This document shows positions 1 to 11,082 of a stretch of DNA of 64,000 nucleotides, one piece after another. Source of the stretch: Symsagittifera roscoffensis (lineage: Eukaryota > Xenacoelomorpha > Acoela > Convolutidae); contig NC_087062.1 of assembly GCF_963678635.1 (NCBI RefSeq), positions 36,048,052-36,112,051 on the forward strand, written 5' to 3'. The position numbers and the translations under genes are program-made. How positions within the stretch are numbered: position 1 is the stretch's first letter; the number at the start of each line of letters is the position of its first letter. The notes under the pieces are model-generated. The model saw nothing but the letters and a program-made list of their open reading frames with translations, was not told the origin of the DNA and did no database searches.

Positions 1-194
1 TAATGATCGAAAATTTGTCTTTTGATTTTTATTTCTGGGAATTCTGCTTTACATGGGCTAATCCCTTGTTCAAATATATTTACGATCAGATTATGGCAAA
101 ATTGTATTTGTCCTCTGTCTTCAGTGAGTGGAATGATGATAAATGGGAAAACAGAGTCTTCGTCTGGACTTTCGTTACTTGGGTTTTGGCTCAT
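1..194 (-). CDS. Retroelement copy 1, pre-gag ORF C (partial, runs off window)
   Basis: An ATG at 194 (minus strand) opens a frame that stays open to the window edge, about 64 codons. The translation aligns along its whole length with the ORF starting at 44,848 in copy 2, sharing blocks such as GISPCKAEFP and an acidic N-terminus. In this copy the frame runs through the point where copy 2 shifts frame, reading KIKRQIFDH, so the break in copy 2 is a private mutation. The start overlaps the end of the preceding ORF by 20 nt, exactly as in copy 2. I recognise no domain. Function is unknown; it belongs to a set of small genes between the 5' LTR and gag. Confidence 0.6.
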   Translation of the reverse strand, partial: MSQNPSNESPDEDSVFPFIIIPLTEDRGQIQFCHNLIVNIFEQGISPCKAEFPEIKIKRQIFDH

Positions 195-482
195 TTTTTC
201 GTTTTATGATTATGACTGTTAGTGCGTAATGTTCAATGTGTCTGATTGGTTGGTTCCAACTGTATAAACGTACTGGTTTATTTTTGTATATCTTTTTTAT
301 TCTTTTTTTCCTTGTTTTGATGAATGTGATGTAGCTTCTGAGTCGGAAAAGTATAATCGATTGTGAACTGGGTGATTTTTTGTTTGTTTGTGCGGTGTAA
401 TTACAAGATCGTATGCTTCATTATTTATCTCACAATTGTGTAGTACGATTGTTTGTTTATTTCCTAAATTGTTCAGTGACAT
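175..482 (-). pseudogene. Retroelement copy 1, pre-gag ORF B (deleted and frameshifted)
   Basis: The start at 482 gives MSLNNLGNKQTIVLHNCEI, nearly the same as the start of the ORF at 44,406 in copy 2. Relative to copy 2 about 55 codons are missing in the middle in frame. A stop follows at 297-299. After a one-base frame change the copy 2 C-terminus is recognisable again (WNQPIRHI, KRKNEP) and ends at 175, overlapping the next start by 20 nt. The product has no family I recognise. It is polar and basic with an acidic serine patch (FSDSE). Conservation of both ends and of the overlap shows a real gene in the ancestral element. Confidence 0.6.
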
Positions 483-1603
483 AAGGTTTAGGATGAAGGG
501 TGCAAGATTGTTATTGGTGATTTTAATATCCTAGACTGTTAGTCCTTACGATTTTTTGGTTAGCTTAACCTGGGTCTTTTATGTAGTGTTGGAGAACAAA
601 GTATATATCGATTTCGAAGAATGATTGTTACTTTCTCGCGGCTATTCTAAGTTAAGGTGTTAACTTGCTTAATCTTACTTAGGGGTAGTGATTGTGTTCA
701 AGGGTTGGATAATAGTAAATCGATCCACAAGGTTCAGGTCAGGTATACTTAGAACATAGGTAGTTCGTTAGATACTATTTTAATACTTACTAAGATTTAA
801 GATTTAGCCTGGGTTAGGTAAGAGAGGATGAATAACCGAAGTTCGTCACTGTTTAGCTTAATTTTAATGGTTAGCGTGATTGAAAAATTTCTATTAGTCC
901 TGGGTCTTTGAAAGGTTTGGGTAGTGAATCGACGTTTGAGTTCGTTAGACACTTTTTTAATCGTGCGGGGGAGAACAAAATTGTTCTATTTGATCCAAGG
1001 ATAGGCCATGATGATCAAGATATCAATTTTTATGGTATAAAATGGATTTCATTTAATTATTTAAGGGAGATCCAAGGAAATCCAAGGGAGATTAGACACT
1101 TTTTTAATCGTGTGTGGGAGAACAAAATTGTTCTATTTGATCCAAGGATAGGCCATGATGATCAAGATATCAATTTTTATGGTATAAAATGGATTTCATT
1201 TAATTATTAAAGGGAGATCCAAGGAAAGCCTTGATGATCTAGTTTAAGATTGAACAAGTTGAAATTAAATAAAAAGAAAAATTTGGATGAGCCTTTAAAG
1301 ATTAATTAAATTTATTTGATAGAAAGGCTTGGTGTTTTATGATATATTAGTGGTTTATTGATTGCTGTTATGTTTAGGTGATGAAGCTGGGGATGCCAGG
1401 ATGATTTATATATACTAACAATTTATGATCATGTTAACTAATTTTTATTTTTCTTTTCAATAAATATATTTTTCAGATATCTTTTTGAATTTTACTGCAG
1501 TTTTAGAGGAAACAATTTGAGGTGTTTTTTAAAATCGTTATTGTACAATAGTAAATGGGATTTAGCGCCTGAAATAATCATTGAAGATTTTTTTTCAAGG
1601 TTT
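483..1603 (-). other. Retroelement copy 1, leader between ORF A and ORF B
   Basis: About 1.1 kb between two retroelement ORFs. The matching gap in copy 2 (44,014-44,405) is only 0.39 kb. Short stretches match copy 2, for example around 540-620 against 44,300-44,380. The rest is extra sequence, including a 147-bp tandem duplication. I see no supported gene here; the plus-strand open frame at 908-1210 comes from the duplication having a length divisible by three. Confidence 0.5.
945..1238. repeat. 147-bp direct tandem duplication
   Basis: Two adjacent copies, the first beginning at TTAGACAC at 945 and the second at 1092. They differ at only a few bases over their full length. The unit length is a multiple of three, so a plus-strand frame stays open across both. 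It lies in the expanded leader of retroelement copy 1. Confidence 0.85.
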
Positions 1604-1837
1604 CTATCTTTGCAGATGAAAATCTAAATTCATTGCTAGTAAAACTTTAAATATAAAAGTTTGTTTTGGCTTTTGCCGTACGACCATGAAACTTGATGGT
1701 AAGTTTCTTCGTAGTCGTAGACCATCTCTTGTCGGAGGCCTTCTTCCAATACCTGGTAGTTCTCGTATTGTACGGAATAGCAGCTCTGATCTATTGAGTC
1801 GTAGAGACATTTCAATTAAATTATTATCATGTAACAT
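1604..1837 (-). CDS. Retroelement copy 1, first ORF after the LTR (ORF A, 77 aa)
   Basis: An intact 77-codon ORF whose start lies 95 nt inside the LTR boundary. Copy 2 has an ORF of exactly the same length in the same place (43,780-44,013). The two proteins share the blocks NNLIEMSLRLNRSE and LLAMNLDFHLQ with scattered substitutions between and no length change. The product is small, basic and without membrane segments or a motif I recognise. Persistence of an uninterrupted frame in two visibly diverged copies, when gag and pol have decayed in the other copy, argues for a real gene. Function unknown; a regulator or a short Gag leader peptide are guesses. Confidence 0.6.
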   Translation of the reverse strand: MLHDNNLIEMSLRLNRSELLFRTIRELPGIGRRPPTRDGLRLRRNLPSSFMVVRQKPKQTFIFKVLLAMNLDFHLQR

Positions 1838-1919
1838 TTTTTTAAAAGTTTTTGTCTATTTCTAATCTATCTGTTAGTTCTAAGCTAATTTGTTTTTTAA
1901 GGTCTTGTTCGAGACTTAC

Positions 1920-1929
1920 GGCCGCACCA
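1920..1929 (-). promoter_or_regulatory. Primer-binding-site-like sequence, copy 1
   Basis: On the minus strand TGGTGCGGCC begins two bases inside the LTR terminus (CA). A TGG start at this place is the usual complement of a tRNA CCA end. Copy 2 has TGGTGCGACC at the same offset. I do not assign the tRNA. Confidence 0.55.
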
Positions 1930-1931
1930 GA

Positions 1932-2340
1932 TGAGTTAGGTTCGAGGTGTTACTCATAGAGTAATTTCGGATAGGGTACACCGTCTGCTCGTCACGCTAT
2001 CTTATTTTCGGCCGGATAGATTCGTGCAACTTCTTAGTCTAATACCGATCCTAATCTTACTCTTATATCTACTAGTCTCAGGGTGTTTAACTAGTCTCTG
2101 CTAGGCTCAAAAGATCTAGACTATACTGGCTTATTGCGATTGCTAAAAGTCTCTTGGAGAGGTAACTAATTTCTAAGTTAAATTCAAATCTCTCTGGTGC
2201 TGAAGTTACAAGTAATTTCAGCACTTACAAGTAAGTGGGTTGTTAGTTAGATGGATCGTGATTGGTTTATATTAAATATTTTATAGAGATGAAATATCCA
2301 ATTTATAACTAATAATAAATATAGTTTATATCTGGTTCCA
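1932..2340 (-). repeat. 5' LTR of retroelement copy 1 (409 bp)
   Basis: On the minus strand it begins TGGAACC and ends ACTCA, the same termini as the two LTRs of copy 2, with which it aligns end to end at visibly lower identity. It contains the hairpin GTGCTGAA...TTCAGCAC at 2,197-2,224. The 3' LTR and most of the coding part lie outside the window. Confidence 0.85.
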
Positions 2341-3589
2341 GTTTCAAGATTTACGAAAATTTCGATGAAGTTCCCAAAAAATAAGAAAAAAAAACTATTT
2401 TTTTTTTCAATGCTTTCCCAAACAAAGACGCAACATGGTTTCAACTGGTTAGAATTGCATGATCCCATAGAACCGCAACGGTTTCTCTGAGTCTGCACGC
2501 TCGCTCGCTTGCTTTACCGGTGCCATCTTTGACTTTGCTGAACTTTGCAAACATCACCATTTAAAAAACATATCAAACTTAATTCTTTGAGGTCTGAAAA
2601 TACCTATTTTTCTCTCACAATTTGAAGTTGTCCCATTTTTGTCGCTACGGTTTGATCATGAAACCACGATTTCATCGACGCAGCATCGTTAATCGACTAG
2701 CAACATGTATCTTCCGCTAGTTGTGAACACAAATATCAATTCATAGTTCTTTCACTCGCTTCTTTTCTCGTCGGCTCATCCAAAAGGAAAAGAAGCACAT
2801 GCACTGTTGTATTCTTCGATCAAACAGTGCTTGGTTTGAACCGCAAACAGTGCTTGGTTTGAACCGCAAACAGTGCTTGGATTGAAACGTGGTTCATTTA
2901 TACACCTCTTTGTTTTGATTCAACCACAAAACCAGAGCTGAACTCCCCCTTGAGTACCATATTTTTGGGTTCCAGAAACAACTACCAAGACCCTTCCGAC
3001 TTTTTGAACCACTGGTTTTTACATTTTCATTGCTTGACTTTAATTTGACTTTAATTTTTCGGCTCAAATCAACCATAGGCCCTGCGTGACTATAGATTTT
3101 TGGTCGCACTATGACATCTGGTTCGCCCACTTCGGTCGAAACATAAAATGGAATCCTCGACTCGGGACATAGTCATAACCTTCGCTGTATAGATAAAACT
3201 GCAAAGTCATTTGTTGGAAGAACTTTCTGAACTGTTTTCGAACAATCCAAAAGTTATATTTATAAAACAGATAACTTAGATTAACTCAATCCCAAAAACA
3301 AGTAAAATGTTCTTTCACTACAAATGATTGACTAACTGAATACATCTGCCATCGACTTGGTAATTTTTATTTCAGAATAGCAAATTAGACACTAGCCTTG
3401 AGCTTGAATCGCGAAGCCATTCCATTTAGGCAAGTTTTTTTCTCTCTTATATTATTCAGACCTTCAATATTTCTGTTTCGTGTGGTTTTTTTTTCAAACC
3501 AACCACTTTTTAACTAGCCATTTATTCACGGAGTTTTTTTACGCCACCTGAGCTCAAATTTGAAACAAGATTTCAAACATGTGAAAACT
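2341..3589. other. Intergenic; one short tandem repeat
   Basis: No gene supported; the longest frames lack coding character. The only structure I see is three head-to-tail copies of a 23-bp unit (AAACAGTGCTTGGTTTGAAC plus CGC) at 2,822-2,890. Confidence 0.5.
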
Positions 3590-4185
3590 ATCCCCTCACA
3601 CGCTATATAAAGGACAAAGTGACAGATTTTGCTCCTAGTAACAATTCAATTAAGGCAAATAAGCTTTCTTCAACCAAATTGGAGCAAACAAGACTGCTCG
3701 TATATCAGGACAAAGCCCTGAATGTTCCAACTGTCCCGTAATTCATACCGAATAAATTTTGAGAAAAGTAAATATTGAAAATCTATAAATTTTGGACAAA
3801 AACATAGTGTGAAATTGTGAATATGAAAGTAATACGACCGATAAACTAGCCTCATTTCAGTTTGGATACATTTTGTTGTGCGGGATAATTTGCCACGCAT
3901 AAATAATTCGCGTTACGCTCTCAACCTTATGAATAAGCCATTCAAAGCGCGCATAATTTCGTAAAGAAAATTGCCAATTTGGCAACTTTCAAACTTCAAA
4001 AACTTTACAAAAAACAATTGGAGCTAAAATTTGTTTGAACCCAGGAAGTTGATATCTTCAATGGAGTATGAGAAGTTTTTGTTGAAAACTATTATTTTGA
4101 TCAGCGAAAATTGACTGAATAAAAAAACCACACCGAGCATAAATATTCCGTTTTCTTCGAAAATCGGAACAATTAAATCTCAGGT
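3590..4185. repeat. Degenerate, rearranged copies of the GTTCCGAC short inverted-repeat element
   Basis: Blocks such as ACACGCTATATAAAGGACAAAG, CTGCTCGTATATCAGGACAA and CCACACCGAGCATAAATATT match the better-preserved copies at 27,065-27,530 and 61,884-62,373, but here they are out of order and interrupted. The right part ends with AAATCGGAACA, the family's terminal repeat. No coding capacity. Confidence 0.55.
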
Positions 4186-4260
4186 TACGCGTTAAAAGAG
4201 CGAAATATATCGCGAGTTAATTGCCTAAAATTGGCTATAAAGGTAATCTTTAAACTACCA

Positions 4261-5456
4261 TACCCGCATCCAAGTTTAGGCGTAAATAATCGATTATAAC
4301 GGATTATTATGATGATTTTTTGACAATTATAATCGATTATTATTACCAAATGCGATTTATAATTGATTATAATCGTGATATTTTCCAAGAGTTTATAATC
4401 TCTTATAATCGATTATAATTGATTATAATTGATTATAGTTCTTACTAAAAACCCTTAAAATCAATTATAATCGATTATAATCGTTTATTTTGCCAAAACT
4501 TTCCTATATTCGAATTATATCTTATGGGTTATAATTTTTGTGTCAATAATAAAATCTCTAAAAGAGAGATCTCTTGAACACTTTGGTTCATCTGAACACA
4601 AAGTTTTACCACGGAAAAAAAATTTCATAGAGATCCTTTCATATAAGTGGAAAGGTTCTCGCAGTAGATGAAAAAAAAACTTTCCGAATCAAACATGAAA
4701 CTAAATCAATTTGCTGATGTTTTGGTGTTTAAAAAAGCTTAAAATATGCATCTCAAAACAACTGTAATGGGGAAGAAATGAAAAAAAGAACAAATAAAAT
4801 GAAAACTTTTAAAATTTGAATCAAGTGGAAAAATTTTAACAAGGCTGCTCGTATCAGGGCGATCCCCAAATGTTCCGACCTTTAAGGTTTATGGAGCAGT
4901 AATAACATAAAAAAATTAAATAAAATAAAAGAAAATGAAATTTTTTTTGTAAAATTTGAAATTTTTTAATGAAAATCATCCCCCCACACGCCATATAAAG
5001 TACAAAAAGATAGATTTTGTTTCTGCTAACAAATCAATTATGGCAAATAAGCTTCGTTCAACCAATTTGGAACAATTTCTAAGACGTACACAAAAAGCAT
5101 AAAATATAAGCAATTTAGATGCAACTTCGAAGACAAAAATGGACACACAAAAGGGATTATAATCAATTATAATCAATTATAATGGATTTTTGTGCAAAAC
5201 TAAAAAAATAGAAATTTGAATAAAAATAATGGATTATAATCAATTATAATCGATTATAATTGTATCAAAAAATAGACGAATAAATAATCGATTATAATTG
5301 ATTATAATGGATTATAATTAATTATAATTTGAATTTAAAAAGAGAGATTATAATCGATTATTAATTGATTAAAATTGATTGTTTCTCAATTATAGTGAGA
5401 CTGGTACTAAAATCGTAATATAATCGATTATTAACGCTTGAAACTGGATGCGGGTA
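4261..5456. mobile_element. AT-rich MITE with TA target duplication (family 1, copy 1)
   Basis: Terminal inverted repeats: left CCCGCATCCAAGTTT, right AACTGGATGCGGG in inverse orientation, each bordered by TA as in Tc1/mariner-type insertions. The interior is non-coding and packed with variants of the perfect palindrome ATTATAATCGATTATAAT. Related copies at 37,735-38,699 and 38,872-39,833 share ends and interior landmarks. This copy is longer because another repeat is inserted or exchanged at about 4,840-5,086. Confidence 0.75.
4840..5086. repeat. Fragment of the GTTCCGAC element nested in the MITE
   Basis: Starts near GGCTGCTCGTATCAGG and carries TGTTCCGACCTTTAAGG, GGAGCAGTAATAACAT and ACACGCCATATAAAGTAC, all found at 27,040-27,290. 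The host MITE resumes at AAAAAGCATAAAATATAAGC, giving a nested insertion. Confidence 0.6.
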
Positions 5457-5814
5457 ATTTTGCAAAAGCTGATCATAGGCGAAAAATCTCAGGACAACAA
5501 GTCATTTCGAATCATTTTTGAAAAATGCGTCGAAATTTGTCTGAAAAAAAAACTGATCTGAGCACAAATATTTTGTTACTTTGTTATGAAAGTCAGAACC
5601 ATAATGATTAACCTCTGATCAATATCTATAAGCAAACTGAGGGTTTAAATTTTCCAGCTTAGCCAATTTGAGACAATTAACGCGCTACATTCTTCTTGCT
5701 ACAAACGCGTCAGCGGCAATTTGTTTCAGCTCAGAAAACATTTTAAATTGCAGTGAAGTAGGCTGCTTAGTTTGATGATTACATTACTAGACTCAAAATA
5801 AATCACGATAAAAA
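5457..5814. repeat. Degenerate fragment of the GTTCCGAC element, then plain AT-rich DNA
   Basis: 5,460-5,640 resembles the right half of the GTTCCGAC family (CTGATCTGAGCACAAATATT followed by AAAGTCAGAACCA). The remainder shows nothing I can name. Confidence 0.4.
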
Positions 5815-6451
5815 TTACAGGTGGTATTGATCAGACCCTATTCCTGGAAAAAGTATGTTTCTGGACATATCTCAAATAATATAAAACCACTAACAGCTCT
5901 TATTAAGTGAATAGCGCAGGCAAATAGCTATTTTGCAAGACGTGACCTTCGTTGCGCATAATTTGACGTTGATCAATGATTTTTAAAGTGAGGTTGAATT
6001 CCTTTTCATATTGACAATGAAAAAAAAAATTTCAAAATGAAATAAAAAAGTCCATCAAACTTGCTCTGTACTCGCAATTGTTGGTATTAGCGCGAACGTA
6101 TGAATATTTTGACTGCCTTTGTAGACGTTCAAGGGAAGTCAAGTTATTCAAGTTTTTACCCTAAGACCATTATTTGAGAAAACATAGTAAGTTTGATGGA
6201 CTCTTTTTAGTCATTTTGAAGAACTTTTATAAATTGTCAATGTCGAAGATAAATCAACCTCATTTTAAAAATCCGGGCTCAACGTCAAGTTATGTGCAAC
6301 GAGTGTTACGTCTTGCATAACCGCTATTTACCTTCGCTTTTCGCCTAATAAAGACCGTCATGAAATTTGTTGGTGGTTTTTTTTAAATCTCAGATAGGTC
6401 CAAAAACATACTTTTGCCTGGAGTAGTGTCTGATCAACACACCGTCTGTAA
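5815..6451. mobile_element. Foldback element with ~250-bp inverted arms
   Basis: Left arm 5,815-6,068 and right arm 6,183-6,451 are imperfect reverse complements over their whole length. Paired landmarks include TTGATCAGAC with GTCTGATCAA, GTCCATCAAACTTGCT with AGTAAGTTTGATGGAC, and GCAAGACGTGACC with its complement. The outer ends are TTACAG and CTGTAA. A loop of about 115 bp separates the arms. There is no open frame of note, so it is a non-autonomous element. I could not see a target duplication. Confidence 0.75.
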
Positions 6452-7209
6452 CCCGTCCAGAACATTTGTCCAAATACAAATTACTAACTACGAAATTCAG
6501 AAAACTCAGCCAAAAATACAAACAAACTGCCAGAATGCTTTTTGGGGGATGATTAGGGGCGGATAAGACTGAGTTTTTGGGGAGGAAGTGTCTGGGGTGC
6601 AAATGGCTGGTCACGGGAGCAAAAATAACGCCAAAGGTCCTCACGAAATTCCTAGTTGGGAAATTAACAGCGTTTCTTGATAAAAAATGGTAAATACATC
6701 AAATAAGAAACGATTTCCTTGGTATCTCAACTACTTCTCTAATTGATTGTGCGAAGACTTGTTTGGAGTTTGTCACGAGCAATTTATGAAAACTTATTTG
6801 GTTTACATGTAACACCTTGTCAATTTTTAAAATTATATATAAAAAAAACGCTTTGTCTGTTTTTTGCTTCGAATGAAATTTTGAGTATTTTATTTTTACC
6901 GCAAAGTTTTGCATCAAATACACGTCAACTCAGTGTTAATGATATATAAAGTTCGAACTTTGTGATTCGAGCAATTTCAGAAAATCTTTCAGGATAATTC
7001 CCGAAATTACTTAACTTAACGCATATTCCGGCGTCACTCACAATTCAGCTCAAAATGGCAGAAAAACAAAAATAATAATGTTTTTCTACCTTTAGGCATA
7101 TACGACCGTACAAAGTGAAAAAAAATGTGTGGGATGCCTTTTTATTCGAACAAACTTCGTGTGGGGGCATCCTCTTGAGGGGCAACCTGGCGCTCAGCCT
7201 TATACCCGT
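6452..7209. other. Intergenic, no feature seen
   Basis: AT-rich DNA with short random frames on both strands. A G-rich patch lies near 6,540-6,600 with loops too long for a convincing quadruplex. Nothing else supported. Confidence 0.4.
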
Positions 7210-7560
7210 GTTGAGGTGTTCGACTTATATTTCGACCGTACTCGGTCGAACTCATGGATGTTGTTTGACCCAAAAATCCATAATTGAAAACACACCCTTT
7301 CGGTCGAACATTATTTCGAAACATAGTCGAAATCTTGGTCGAAATATAGTAAAACACTGATTCGAAAGATAGACTAATGCATAGTAGAAACATAAAAGAA
7401 CACTATTTCGAGTCATAGTCCAACAAAAATCCAATTTATTGAAGTCGAACGCAAATTTAATGTGGTCGAAACGAAACAGTCGAACAAAGAGTTGAACAAA
7501 ATGCTAGGTCGAAATATTGTCTTATGCAGTCTCAAAACATAGACGAACTCGGCAAATGGG
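7210..7560. repeat. Decayed TCGAA repeat bordering the satellite
   Basis: Irregular copies of TCGAAACATAGTCGAA and TCGGTCGAAC at roughly 20-bp spacing. The words match those of the satellite that starts at 7,815, but the 30-bp phase is lost. About 250 bp of unrelated AT-rich sequence separates them. Confidence 0.6.
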
Positions 7561-10500
7561 CTACTCATGATCTAAAACAAAAACCCGAGAAGCGATTTTT
7601 TGCCCAAAAAAAAAAATTTGATATTGAAGTTATGATGTGCTGAGAAAAAATCCAAATTTTTGAGCCATTCAAATCGATCAACTTGATTAATTAAAAAATA
7701 AGTGTATTCATGTCAAAACTAAAATTTCAACTCATTTAACTAATTGTTGGTGAAAATTATCAGGGTAGATCACTTTCTGAATTGCGTAAATTACACACAA
7801 TCTTAAAAACATTTGATTGAAACATAGTCATTTTTGGTCCAGTCAATCGACACAGCACGCTTGCGACGAACACAGTCGAAAACAATTGTCAAGTCGGTGG
7901 AAACAAAGCCAGCTGGATCGAACACGTTTTTTATTTGGTCGAGTTGGTCAAAAAGAGCACGCTCGGGTCGAACACAGTCGAATATTTATTTTTGCTTTGG
8001 CCCAGTCGTTCGATACAAGTCAGTTTGTGTCGAGTTGGTCAGAACATAGCATTGTCGAACAGTCGAACACTTTTTTTCCCTTGGTCCAGTCGGCCGAAAG
8101 ATGAGTAGAATACAGTCAAACACTTGTTTCCTTTGGTAGAGTCGGTCGAAAGATAGAACTCATGGGTAGAAAACAGTCGAACACTTTTTTCCATCGGTCG
8201 ATTTGGTCGCAACATAGCATTCCTGGTTCAAAAACAATCAAATCCATTTTTAATTTCGTCCAGTCAGACAAAACATAGCCACTTTGAGTCGAGTCACTCC
8301 AAACATAGCATGCCTGGGTCGATCGCAGTCAAATATTTTTTTTCTTTTGGTCGATTCGGTCGAAACAACGCACGTTTGGGTCAAACAGAGTCGAGTATTT
8401 TTGCAATTGGTTCGAGTCGGTGAAAAAATAGTCACTTTGCGTGGAGTCGATCGAAGCACAGCATGCTTGGGTCGAACACAGTCGAACATATTTTCCTTCG
8501 GTCGAGTCGGTCAAAACAAAGCACGCTTGGGTCGAACATAGTCGAACTTTTTTTTACTTTGTTCAAGTCGGTCGAAACATGTCCAGTTTGGGTCGAGTTG
8601 GTCGAAACATAGCGCGCTTGGGTCGAAGAGTGTCGACATTTTTTTGCATTGGTCGAGTCGATTAAAACGTAGCATGCTTGGGTCGAGTGCAGTCGAAGAT
8701 TTTTCCGTTGGTCGAGTCGGTCGGAAGATAGCACGCTGGGGTCGAAGATCGTCGAACACTTTTTTTCATCGGTTGGTTGTGACTTGGCCAGTTCAGGTCG
8801 AGTCGGTCGAAACAAAGCTTTTTTTAGGCCGGATACAGTCGAAGGTATTTTTCTTTGGTCGAGTCACTCGAGGCATAGCATGCTTGCGATGAAACAATCG
8901 ATTTTTTTTTGGTACAGGTTCAGATGGACAAATTGTAATTTGTAATTGTTGAGTCGGTCGAAAGATAGCCAATTTGGGTCGAGTCCGTCAAAACATAGCC
9001 ACTTTGGTTCGAGTCACTCCAAACATAACATGCCTGGGTCGATCACAGTCAAATATTTTTTCTTTTGGTCGGTCGGTCGAAACATAACCAGTTTGGGTCA
9101 AATCTGTCAAAGCAACGCACGTTTGGGTCGAACACAGTCGAGTATTTTTGTACATCGTTCGAGTCGGTCGAAACAAAATCATTTTGCGTCGAGTCGATCG
9201 AAGCATAGCATGCTTGGGTCGAACACTGTCGAACATAATTTCCCTCGGTTGCGATGAAACCATTGTTTTTTTTTGGTATAGGTCCACTTGGACAAAACAT
9301 AGCCAGTTTGGGTCGAGTCGGTCGAACTATAGCACGCTTGGGTCGAACACAGTCGAAAATTTTTTACTTTGTTCGAGGCGGTCGAATTATAGCCAGTTTG
9401 AGCCGAGTCGGTCAAAATATAGCACGCTTGGGTGGAAAACAATCGAACACTTTTTTATTTCGGTCAATGCGGTCGAAATATAGCCAGTTGGGGTCGAGTC
9501 GGTGGAAACATAAGAATTTTGGGCCGAACACAGTCGTATAATTTTTTCGTAGGTCGAGTCGTTCCCGACATAGCCACTATGGGCCGAGTCGGTCAAAACA
9601 TAGCAAGCTTAGGGCGAACATATTTGAACACTTTTTGTAATTCGTTCGAGCCTGTCGCAGCATAGCCACTTTGGGTCGATTCGGTCAAAATATAGTACGC
9701 TTGGGTGAAAAACAGTCGAATTTTTTTTTTACTTCATTCAAGGCGGTCGAAAAATAATCAGGTGGGATCCAGTCGGTCGAAACATAGCAATCTTGGGCCG
9801 AACCCAGTCGAACACATTATTCCTGCGGTCGAGTTGGTCAAAACATAGCCATTATGGGTCGAGTCGGTCGAAACATAGCACGCCTGGGTCGAACACAGTC
9901 GAAAATATTTGTGCTTCGTTTGAGGCGTCGAAACATATCCAATTTGGGTCTGGTCGGTCAAAACACAGCACGCTTGGGTCAAACATTGTTGAACACTTTT
10001 TAGAATTGGTCGAGTCGGTCGAAACAAAACAATTTTGGGCCGAATACAGTCAAAGATATTTTTCTTTGGTGGAGTAACTCGAAATATAGCAGGCTTGGAT
10101 CGAACACAGTCGTCGAACAATTTTTTCCCTTAATCCAGTAGGTCGGAAGAAGCCAGTATGGCTCGAGTCGGTCGAAATATAACACGCCTGGGTGGAAAAC
10201 AGTCGAACACTTTTTTACTTCGTTCAAGGCGGTCGAAATATAGCCAGTTGGGGTCGAGTCGGTCGAAACATAGCAATCTTTAGCCAAACACAGTAGAACA
10301 AAGTTTTCCTTTGGTCGAGTCGTTCAGGACATAGCCAGTATGGGCCGAGTCGGTCAAAACATAGCACGCTTGGGTTGAACACATTTGAACATTTTTTGTA
10401 ATTCGTCCGAGCCTGATCGAGCATAACCACTTTGTGTCGTTTCGGTCAAAATATAGCATGCTTGGGTGAAAAACAGTCGAACACTTTTTTACTTCGTTCA

Positions 10501-11082
10501 AGGCGGACGAAAAATAGCCAGTTGGGATCGAGTTGGTCGAAACTTAGCAATGTTGGGCCGAAGCCAGTCGAACACATTACTCATATGGTCGAGTCGGTCA
10601 AAACATAGCCATTATGGGTCGAGTCGGTCGAAACATAGCACGACTGGGTAGAACACAGTCGAAAATATTTGTACTTCGTTCTAGACGGTCGAAAAATAGC
10701 CAGTTGGGATCGAGTTGGTCAAAACATAGCAATCTTGGGCCGAACCCAGTCAAACACATTATTCCTGCGGTCGAGTCGATCAAAAAATAGCCAGTTTGTG
10801 CCTGGTCGGTCAAAACATAGCACGCTTGGGTTGAACACATTTGAACATTTTTTAGATTCGATTGAGTCGGTCGAAACAAAGCAATTTTGGGCCAATTACA
10901 GTCAAAGATATTTTTCTTTGGTAGAGTTACTCGAAATATAGCAGGCTTGGGTCGAACACAACCGTCGAAAAAAATTTCCTTTAATCCAATAGATCGAAAG
11001 AAGCCAGTATGGGTCGAGTCGGTCGAAACATAGCGCGATTGGGTCGAACACAGTCGAAGTTTTTTCTTAATTTTTTTTTGAG

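Noticed and set aside
908-1210. 100-codon plus-strand ORF in retroelement copy 1
   Set aside because: Created by a 147-bp tandem duplication and antisense to the element; no protein resemblance.
2822-2890. Three 23-bp repeats as a regulatory array
   Set aside because: Only three copies, no neighbouring gene and no known motif; recorded as a simple tandem repeat.
6540-6600. G-quadruplex
   Set aside because: G-runs are separated by loops up to about 19 nt; too loose to claim.
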